Origin: Isoetes taiwanensis
Lineage: Eukaryota > Streptophyta > Lycopodiopsida > Isoetales > Isoetaceae
Length of the DNA stretch: 64,000 nucleotides
Direction of reading: 5' to 3'
NCBI GenBank assembly: GCA_021234155.1
Contig: JAJEKV010000080.1
Span: 420,182-484,181, forward strand
Positions 55,665-64,000 of this stretch are shown here, one piece after another. The translations under genes and the position numbers were made by a program. Each line of letters begins with the position of its first letter. Within the stretch, counting starts at the first letter, position 1. Under the pieces are notes generated by a model. That model was not told the DNA's origin, did not search any database, and saw only the letters and a list, made by a program, of their open reading frames with translations.

Positions 55665-56505
55665 CCCTTAGGAAAGGAAGTGTCAAGAGCATTCGAGCAC
55701 CTAATATCAGATCAGTATGGGCTACAAATTTGGATCAGGAATTTAGTTACGTCTCTAGCATTTACAAGCACTACCCTAACATTGCAGTTGACATTGAATT
55801 CCCAGGAGTAGTCGTGCTACCTCCTAGCCACATGAGCAAGGGGCTCCTAGCCACATGAGCAAGGGGCCTCTCCTGCATTATCCTACCTTGCGAGAAAATG
55901 TTAACATGCTCAAAATCATCCAACTGGGTCTCACCTTCTTTGATGATCACGGTAAATCTTGGCCCATTACCTGGGAATTTAACTTCCAATTTGATCTGGA
56001 TGTGGATGACTATTCCGATGACTCCATCGACTTCCTATGGCAGAATGGCATCAACTTTGATGCTCTTCAACAACATGGTATATGCCATGACGTATTTGCA
56101 AGGCGCCTCTTTGATAATCATATGTTTCTTTCCGATGGGAGCCACAAATGGGTGACTTTCAGTGGCGCATACGACATTGCATATTTGCTCAAGCTCTTCT
56201 CTTGCCAAGATTTACCATATTTGCAAAAAGATTTCTTTGAGCTCCTAGATGTGTACTTTCCATTGAGATGTGATGTGAAGTATATGACAAAGTTTGGGTG
56301 TCATATATATGGAAGCTTAAGTAATGTGGCCCAAAGCTTAGGGGTTGAGAAACATGGTCTTTGCCATCATGCAGGGTTTGACAGCTTCGTCACTGCTTGT
56401 GCATTCGACAAGTTGAAAGAAAAGGATCATTTATTGGACTCATACGGTGGTGTTATCTATGGCTTGAGACAAGATCATAACTCTCTAGCCATCTCTTGTA
56501 AATAA
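55665..56505 (+). pseudogene. CAF1-type CCR4-NOT deadenylase, intronless, frame broken by 23-bp duplication
   Basis: NIRSVWATNLDQEF, HYPNIAVDIEFPGVVVLPPS, then (other frame) YPTLRENVNMLKIIQLGLTF, WEFNFQFDLD, DSIDFLWQNGINFDALQQHG, WVTFSGAYDIAYLLKLFSCQ, FFELLDVYFPLRCDVKYM, GLCHHAGFDSFVTACAFDKL and GVIYGL cover the whole RNase D-like (DEDD) fold. Catalytic D and E (VDIEF), D (AYDIA) and H/D (CHHAGFD) are all present. CAF1 shortens mRNA poly(A) tails in the cytoplasm; plant members are often intronless, so that alone does not imply retroposition. The 23-bp repeat at 55,821-55,866 shifts the frame, and removing one unit restores it exactly. Translation from the ATG at 55,853 (216 codons) would lack the first catalytic pair. 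No in-frame start precedes NIRSVW. Confidence 0.85.
55821..55866 (+). repeat. 23-bp tandem duplication in CAF1
   Basis: CTCCTAGCCACATGAGCAAG plus GGG occurs twice, identically, at 55,821-55,843 and 55,844-55,866. 23 is not divisible by three. Perfect identity of the two units means the event is recent. Confidence 0.97.
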
Positions 56506-57265
56506 TAATTGTGATTAAAATAGAGGTTATAAAGTGAAAATGACCATGTATATAACCATGCCACTTTGCCACGTTTTGCAATTTGGCCTATTTTGGAAAA
56601 CCATTATAAGTCATGAATGATATCTTGTATGCCATTTTGCCACATTTTGCAACTTGAAAACTGTTATAAGTCATGATTGATATTTTGTATGTATTCTTTG
56701 TGCTCTAGATGTAACTTTCTTAAATTCTAGAGCCTTTGATGAATTTTCGATGATTTTTTTGAGCGTTCAAGGGAAGCCATGCAGAGTTGGCACAAATAAT
56801 ATTAATTTTTTTTTCCTATTAAATACTGTTAACCATTTCTTAAATTCTACAAGCATATGATCTCTTTTATTCTTGTTTCTTTGTAATATAACTTTCATCT
56901 TATATCTACAACAAGTAAACTGGTCCTTTAGTTCATGCAAAATTCCATCTCATATACAACCTTCCCACTCCCCAGTGGTACTGTTATTTTGAGAGTAATC
57001 AGATAAAGTTTTATGCATTATTTAAGCTCCAACACTTCTCCAATCATTACATGGTATATTATTAGAATTGGATGGCTTGGCTTTAACCTGAAGTGCGCAA
57101 AAGAGGTGATATTTATTATAGAAGAGGCATCGCTTACTTTCATTGTTCACAACAAATGTTACCTTTGAATCTTACATATTTTTGTAGTTCATAACAAATG
57201 CTGCACAAAAACCCAATGAGCACTGGACCTTCTCAAGCGCCAATTACTAATAATACACAACGAAA
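56506..57265. other. CAF1 3' flank, no gene
   Basis: Contains an imperfect duplication around TGCCA(C/T)TTTGCCAC(G/A)TTTTGCAA near 56,560 and 56,628, and otherwise AT-rich sequence. Confidence 0.5.
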
Positions 57266-57269
57266 AAGG

Positions 57270-57760
57270 TGCTCCAATACCCTAGAAAATACCCCCAAAA
57301 AATACCTATGAAATCCCCCTTTTCTGTCAAACAACAGGGGATAAAATGTATTTTTGGAATCGGGGTATTTGGCCACAATCCCCCTTTTCCTCATTTGCAT
57401 GATAATACCCTATTAAGTGGTGTGCAATCCCCATTCAAGAATGGGAATTCCTCTGATTATCATTAAGTAAGAGATAATACCCTGTTCAGGTGATACCCTA
57501 TTTCAGATCATACCCAAATAATACCCCATTCCAAAATAACGTACCCTGTTCTCTAAATAACATACCCTGTTATCATTCATGAGATAATACCCTATTGTCA
57601 TTCATAAGAAAATGGCCCTGTTTTCATTTGTAAGAAAATACCCAGGTGTTACAAATAATACCCCATTCCAAATAACATACCCTGTTTCAAATAACGTACC
57701 CTGTTCTCTAAATAACATACCCTGTTATCATTCATGAGATAATAAACCATCATCCAATTA
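57270..57760. repeat. ATACCC/CATACCCTGTT repeat region
   Basis: ATACCC or its variants occur about twenty times. A longer unit (AACATACCCTGTTATCATTC, then ATGAGATAATA) is repeated at about 57,560 and 57,713. Part of it (ATACCCTATTGTCATTCAT to AAGAAAATACCC) is found again at 61,725-61,790. Confidence 0.8.
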
Positions 57761-58640
57761 AATTGGGATTATGTCAACTCCAAAATCACGCCAACCTATA
57801 GTCATTTCGTAATGAAAAATTGGTTTTTGAGCTAGTTGTTTGCAATCATGAAATCTCATTTATGTTGCATTTTCGTAGGGTACTTTTTATCTTACTTGAG
57901 ATATTACAATAAAAGACACAAACTTCCTAGAATTAATAACGTTGTATCGTAGAGTGATAGACCAAAAAATTATCAATGTTACAAGTTTATTTAGGAAAAT
58001 ATACAACAACAAGAATATGGTTAAATCCAAAACCAATAATGCCAATTACCTGAGGTTTTGATAATAAATACAATTTTTTACTTCACCAAAAATACACTAA
58101 AAAACTTAGTTTAATTTGAGGAACATTTAATCAGAGGTTCTTTTGGTCTTGTTTTTCACCTCATGACCACATGACCTTTGGAGTATAACCATCTTCAAAT
58201 TCTCAACCATTGCGATGAATTATAGATGTCGAAGCACCAAGGACGAGCTTATGGCGTCGAATCTCCATTACATCCGGTCGAATTTAGCTCTGAGTCTGGC
58301 TCCATTGATGGGCCTTTGAAGTGGCCTAGGATGGACCAAACTAAGATTGACACTTTCGAAATTCCCGGTTTGTTTCTAAGCATGAACAACAAGATGAAAG
58401 AAAAACTTCTTTGAAAGTTGATGACCGCACAACGTAACCAATTGTTTAGATTTTCCAAGCTATCCTTAGAGTTTCCTTAGAAAAGGCCCTCGTGACTTAT
58501 CTGATTCAATGATTCAGGTACCTCTTGTTCAAACTCGTCATCAAGTTCCTCTAATTTTCTACATGATCCAAACAACTAAAACCTGGTTATGAAACAAAAC
58601 AAATTACAAAGCGTGTATTATGACATAATATTGCAGATAG
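57761..58640. other. No recognisable gene
   Basis: Short frames only. The 58,226-58,458 frames on both strands show no motif. Confidence 0.45.
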
Positions 58641-58659
58641 AACCTGGCTATAGAACAAA

Positions 58660-59047
58660 CAAATCACGCCAGGCGTGTATTAGCCAGCATAATATTGTAG
58701 GTAGAACTTGGTCATGGAATAAACAATTCACGCCAAGCGTGTATTGGCCAGCATAATTCACGCCATGTGTGTATTAGCCAATATAATATTGTAGAGGACA
58801 TTTGGTTATATAAAACAAAACAAATCACGCTAAGCGTGTATTGGCCAGCATAATCATCCTATAGATGTGAAGCTTAGAAGACAGGAGAAAATCCAGTTAA
58901 AAAAAAAAAACCATATTGGAAGTTCCAGACAGAGAGTCTTGCCTTACTACTGTGATGAAGCCATCATGAATCTTTCATGTTGCTAAGTTGCAAATTACTC
59001 AAAAATAATTGCAAAAGCATGTGCCTGCAAATCACGCTTGGCGTGTT
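58660..59047. repeat. Second cluster of CACGCCNGGCGTG palindromes
   Basis: TCACGCCAGGCGTGT at 58,664, TCACGCCAAGCGTGT at 58,729, TCACGCCATGTGTGT at 58,758, TCACGCTAAGCGTGT at 58,825 and TCACGCTTGGCGTGT at 59,032. The first four are embedded in a 60-70 bp repeat with TATT(A/G)GCCA(G/A)CATAAT. All have GTGT on the right arm, unlike the GTGA of the 40-kb array. Confidence 0.85.
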
Positions 59048-61700
59048 TTTTATTTCCTCTGCATCTGAAACCATGGATCATGTACCTTGTTTGCATGAGA
59101 AATAAACCCAACTCCAAGAACCCTTAAAAACTAAGCAGAAACTTCGATCTGATTTAGAAAAACACAAGCTTATGTACATGAAATTTTATCCTACAGATTT
59201 GAAATTACCTCGAACTTCAGGTGTCGAAATTAGAACATCAAATACAGGAGAACGAACCTGACCACAACATGGAGCAATCAATCAGGTCATCACATGACGG
59301 ATTCCCAACAATGGAGTTATCTGCGGGTCCATTTGCTCAGACCCATTGGCTCAAACCAAAGCATTTGCAGACCCATCGGCTCAGAACACAAGATTTGCAG
59401 AGATCCATTTGCCACCAATGCGCTCAAAGCTTTTGCACATGCCGGTTTGCACCATATTGATTTGCTAAAAGCTCAAAGCTAGATGGATTTTTTCAAATCT
59501 CAGATGGATTTTGACTAGAGGAATATTGGGCAGACCGTTCTTGCTCAAATGGCCTTGCAGTAGACGAGCAGACGAGTATGCGTTCAAAGATGACAACATT
59601 TGGAGGGCAATAGAACACCTGTTATTTCTAAAATGGGCAGATTGGAAAGAGCGTACCTTTGCCGGATTAGATGGGCACAGACATTAGAATGAAAGCCTTG
59701 AATCAGCAAAAGAGCCGATCTAGAAAAAAACCTTCAGAACGGAGATAAAACTATATCTTTAATTTGCTACAGACTGTATAATGAATTTGCTCCAGACTAG
59801 AGGTGCTGGTAACCCTTGATTTTTGCAGCATATTGTTCTGCTATCTCCGTCCGATCAACCTTGCCGCGTGCGCAGTCTGCTGTTGCAAAAGGTACGATTT
59901 TCTTTTGGTGATTCAACTGCTCTTACTTTCATTCCGGCGATTTGATGATCCATTCAGGCGATTCAACGGACTTTGTTTTCCACTCGAGCTTTTCCCCATT
60001 CAAATTTGTTTATCACGGATTAATGTCATGAGAACAACAATGTACAATCTGCTTTTTTTTCGTATCTGAAATGGCCGTCCGTCCGAAGCTTTGGAATCGG
60101 CAAGCGGGCGCCAGCGTCCTGACCCAACCGAGCGATTGATTACAAATCCGAGGGAGCAATGTTGATGACAAATCCAAATATCAAATCGCAAAGTGAAAGG
60201 ATGCAAAAAAAGCCATGGATCGAGCAAGAAGATACCAGAGAAAGCACAAAAAGAAGCACAAAATGTGAGTTGAATTTTGTGCATTTTGAATTTGAATTGT
60301 GTGGCGTGGCGAATCTAAATGATAGCACCCAAACACAGGGTAGAAAGACTTGAACCGGGGATTGACTTGAACCGTATGCTTTGTAGAATCGCTCATTGGA
60401 TTGGATGAATCAATTTTTTCCTCCGGAAAGCATCGGTGAAACAAAGGGGCTGGCAAAGCAGAAATAAAGAATAGGCAAGTGCAAGTAATAAGAACCTGCT
60501 TTGAAAGACTCATAAGCGTCGGATGAGTAGAAGGCCTATCTGATGCGAAATGTTTACAGGTACCACGCATAACAATCCAAGTCCTTGTATATCGTATAAT
60601 ATTTTTGATCAATCAAAATCCTTGATGCAAACCAACAATACTCTGAGAAAGCAAGCATGCTAGGCAATGGCATGAAGAGGCGTCTATATCAATGGGGCAC
60701 AAATAAATTTGGTGCTTTTCACAAAATAGGAAAAGTTCTTGGCTGAGACAGAGAAAACGGCTCCAATTCCATATCTGTAAGGTAAGATTTCTTTCGTCAA
60801 TTTGATTCTTCAATAGCTTCATCTTTTTTAGAAGGCGGTGACATTACTGTCGTATGGGCTTCTTTTTCTTGATTTCTTTAAAGAATCTCTCGATTTTAAA
60901 AATTCTTACGCCTAGGAGTTTTAGTCATTTTGACAACATTCTTTAGTTTTGAGCCATAAAAAAGCCACGCCAAGCGCGTACTATTTGTTTCTTATTTTTT
61001 AGCTTATTTTATGTTGCTTGGACTCGTTTTTGGAGATGTCGTGGCCTGATATAGCCATTGAGAGAATAAACTAAATAATTTTGCGTAAAGTCTTATCCAT
61101 CTTATCTAAGCTATTGTTACTATGTTTGTGTAGGTACAAAAAGCACGTTCAAAATTTCTAAAGCATTTTTGGGATAACATCTATTTTTCTATCTATCTTT
61201 CTTAGTAAGTCTTCTACAGCTATACCCTTTTATCTTATATAGAAAACGTTATTGCTATCTTTATTAAGACTTCTTGCACTTTAAAATCATGTTGAATGTA
61301 GTAGCATGATTTAGGTGGGTGGAAAATCTTATATATCCACTTGTTGTGAGTCTCTCTTACATGGATTTTGAGCGACTAATATCCATTCCTTGAATATTGT
61401 AGCTCTGAGTTGAGAAGATATATGCTAAGAAAGTTTTTACTTTGGAAAACTGGAGAAAGATGAGGAAAGCACTGGAAAACTGGAGGAAGAAGGCTATGAT
61501 ATCATTGGGGGTGCTTGAAGAAAGTTGAATAACTATGTAAATTTTTAATTCACGTTTTTATGATATGGTGCTATATTGTGAAATATTGACTATTTTGTAA
61601 ATAACATGATATTACGTTTTCATAATTTTGAGGTGAAATGTGTGAATTTGAATATGCTACTAAAAACATGCAATATGAAATTTGTCCCAAAATTAAGACA
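59048..61700. other. Long stretch without a recognisable gene
   Basis: Short frames on both strands with no family motif. One isolated palindrome relative (CCACGCCAAGCGCGTA at 60,965). A small repeat with ACCCATCGGCTC/ACCCATTGGCTC near 59,340-59,385. Confidence 0.5.
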
Positions 61701-61795
61701 TAATCCCAATTTAATTGAATGATGGTTAATACCCTATTGTCATTCATAATAAAATGGCCCTGTTTTCATTTGTAAGAAAATACCCATTTTAAAAA
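61700..61795. repeat. Dispersed copy of the 57.6-kb repeat
   Basis: AATACCCTATTGTCATTCAT, AAAATGGCCCTGTTTTCATT and TGTAAGAAAATACCCA match 57,585-57,650 almost base for base. Just upstream, AATCCCAATTTAATTGAATG is the inverse of AATTAAATTGGGATTATG at 57,755. Confidence 0.85.
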
Positions 61796-64000
61796 CAAGT
61801 TGATAAGTAACAAATTGAGAAGACTTAACCAGTAACAAATTGATAAGATTTCCCATTATTTTCAAAAACAGCAGTAACAACTGATCAGATTTCAAGAAAC
61901 AAATCTGACACACAAAATTCTAGTTGTCCAGGCGGTTTCCTAACAGTTAACTGAGAGTTTTTGCTCAACAAGTACTCTACCACTAAGTCCAACTTTTGTG
62001 CTTGTGTAGTTCTCCGAGTACCTATGAACGTTCGCTGCCTTGCTTTGTTCTTCTCCGCCATGAACTTGTTCAATTAAGAATACATTTGATCCACGTTCCA
62101 GATTTTCAGAAGGAACATACATACAGCCTCTTTTTCCTTCACACTGTGAAAAGACAACATATTAAAAAGAATGCAAGCATGCTTACTCAAATTTCAGATT
62201 TTAAGACTAACTAAATATTAATCACATTGATAGATGTTTTTTACCTTAGCTGCAAGGTGTTCACATGGATTGCATGCTTCTCTTGAGAAGACACAACATT
62301 CTCAAGAGAATTTCCATTCACTGCTGATTTAGACAAATACGTTCTTAAGCCTTTAAATCTGCAAATATTCATGCTTAGAGTTAAACAGAATTGCCCATTT
62401 TGAGTTGTTGATGACCAATCATCTCAAACAACTAAACTATAAGGACTGAACAGTGCCTAGCAAACTAGGGAAACCATAAGAACCTCATTCTATACAAGCT
62501 ATGCAAGACTCATTCCCAATGCTGCATATGTGTCCAAAGCATCAAGATATATTTGATTAACTTCAATGAGCAGATCTATGCTAACCTACTTAAAGAGTAG
62601 GATGGGCTATCTCAGTATACAGTATATGACAATCAAAAGTAATAATTCTGTAGGCATTTACAGATCTAAGTGCTACAATGCAAATCCAATTGTCTGTGCA
62701 ACCACCATTCAAATATTCTAAGCTGTGTGTTCTATGGTCAGATACTAAGCACCAAACCGTGAAAAATATTTTAAACCAGTTCAAAGTAGTCTCCATTCTT
62801 TCCATTAAAGCCTAGTTTGCAGATACTCAGTCTAACAAATACCTCAAAAATGCATATCAAGTTTAGAAGTAATCAAAGTTTGACACATGTTGCAAGGCTT
62901 TTATCCATGTGCCCTGCTAATGTACTTACCAGATTTAATGAAAGCTCAATACAAACCAGAAGAGGTCCAGTGCAAACTCTAATTTCTCAGATCTTGTAGT
63001 ATCAAGAGTGTCTCCATTGTACAAGACTTCATCCAACACCAAATACGAGCATATTTGGAAAAGTAAAGTTGGTTACCTGCAGTCAATCAGTCTAGAGTTA
63101 GCCTGAGAAGGGTAAACTAGAAAGGAACTGACAGGTAAGCTATAACTTCACTCGGCTTATCGCCCTTTACCAAATAATTATAAGAGCTCAAAAGATTAAT
63201 CACAATTTATGTAAGCACTTTTATGTTTGTTGTGCTCCATTAGGGCCCATCTGCACAGACTTTGCACCTCAAATATTCGAAGAGCCGCAGTCTCCCCATT
63301 ACATGTTTATACAAACCCAGGTTTAAGCCCGTAGCATTGGGCACTATACACGGTCAACCATTTTATACTTCAGCAACATACAGATTTAAAGATATCTGAC
63401 TATAATCCTGTCCACAATTCCCTTTATAAGCTGTGTTCCTTTGGGACAGACCTGGACCTATTCCATAAATATGTCAGCTTAAATCATCTAAACTAATCAT
63501 GAAGTATTGTTTTTTGCAGCCAAATCCGCATGCACCCATGTGCAGACCAGTTTTAGAGCATTAAGGATGTGCAAAGAGTACCCTTGAGCCATAACTAAGA
63601 AGGTCCCGTGATGTTTAATCAATTTTTAGCAAAGATACCTTTTGTCATGCGTGATTTAAGCACAACTCCCTTTCCTTTGTATTGCTTTGCATCGGTTAAG
63701 ATAACATGCAACCGCACAAAGCATTATTTAATTTTAAGAAATAGCCGGGGCCCTAGTTTAATTTTAAGCCTACCACGGGGAAGGAAGCGGTCGAAGCCTA
63801 AAGCATTAATACGAGGGGTAGACCTAAATGGTTTACACGCCAAGTTTCCATTCCTCCAAAAGGATAAACAAATCATATCCGAGTTTTTAACTACTGACCT
63901 CAAGATCATGGGCTTAACAGCCAATTCGTTTCCCTATTCTCAATTTCATACCTCCTATTATAATATCTCAAAAGCATGCTTTATTCAGATAGCCATGCTT
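61796..64000. other. No confident gene
   Basis: A minus-strand stretch at 62,075-61,900 (KNKARQRTFIGTRRTTQAQK, LDLVVEYLLSKNSQL) could be an exon but has no recognised family or clear splice partners. The rest is AT-rich with short frames. Confidence 0.3.

Overview
This window looks like nuclear DNA from a land plant with a large, repeat-rich genome. The evidence is one intact spliced amino-acid transporter gene with short GT-AG introns, fragments of plant gene families (PPR, GH1 beta-glucosidase, CAF1 deadenylase), and plant-type mobile elements: a CACTA MITE, a Ty3/gypsy-like LTR with an initiator-Met-type primer site, LINEs and a tRNA-like SINE candidate. The mix, including a transposase-like family I associate with early-diverging plants and animals, would suit a fern, another seed-free plant or a gymnosperm, but the species cannot be fixed from the sequence. 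There are no bacterial operons, rRNA genes or CRISPR arrays.

Layout. 0-2.5 kb: the end of a TIR transposon, a LINE remnant, a CACTA MITE and a poly(A) retroposon end. 3.4-4.6 kb: a broken histone-H3-like gene whose tail starts exactly like H3 and continues as a long acidic linker; a more decayed relative lies at 8.7-9.1 kb. 5.06-6.72 kb: an LTR. 12.7-15.1 kb: an intact LHT/AATL1-like amino-acid transporter (five exons, 550 aa), the only gene here that looks clearly functional. 15.4-17.5 kb and 23.7-25.8 kb: two copies of a ~2.1 kb segment; the second is the 3' half of an unrecognised spliced gene that starts at 22,977. 18.0-27.1 kb: one LINE broken by a 2,689-bp TIR element (19,862-22,550) and again by the block carrying that unrecognised gene. 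The TIR element carries a striking array of palindromic subterminal repeats. 28-34 kb: small fragments, another LINE and simple repeats.

38.08-42.59 kb (minus strand) holds a decayed multi-exon gene of an unfamiliar type: a DGQHS (ParB/DndB-like) motif region, a long uncharacterised middle, an acidic linker and an FCP1/NIF-like HAD phosphatase region. Its introns are packed with a palindrome, TCACGCCNGGCGTGA, which recurs at 43.9-46 kb and 58.6-61 kb. 46.1-49.9 kb is bounded by inverted repeats and contains a GH1 fragment lacking its 3' exons. 50.0-51.5 kb is a broken transposase-like gene, 53.1-53.6 kb a PPR pseudogene, 55.7-56.5 kb a CAF1 deadenylase disrupted by a 23-bp tandem duplication, and the rest is mostly short tandem repeats and unannotatable DNA.

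The genes do not form a pathway. The window is best read as a transposon graveyard around one live transporter gene, with two unusual features: the H3-like family with an acidic tail, and the palindrome families linked to particular elements or genes.
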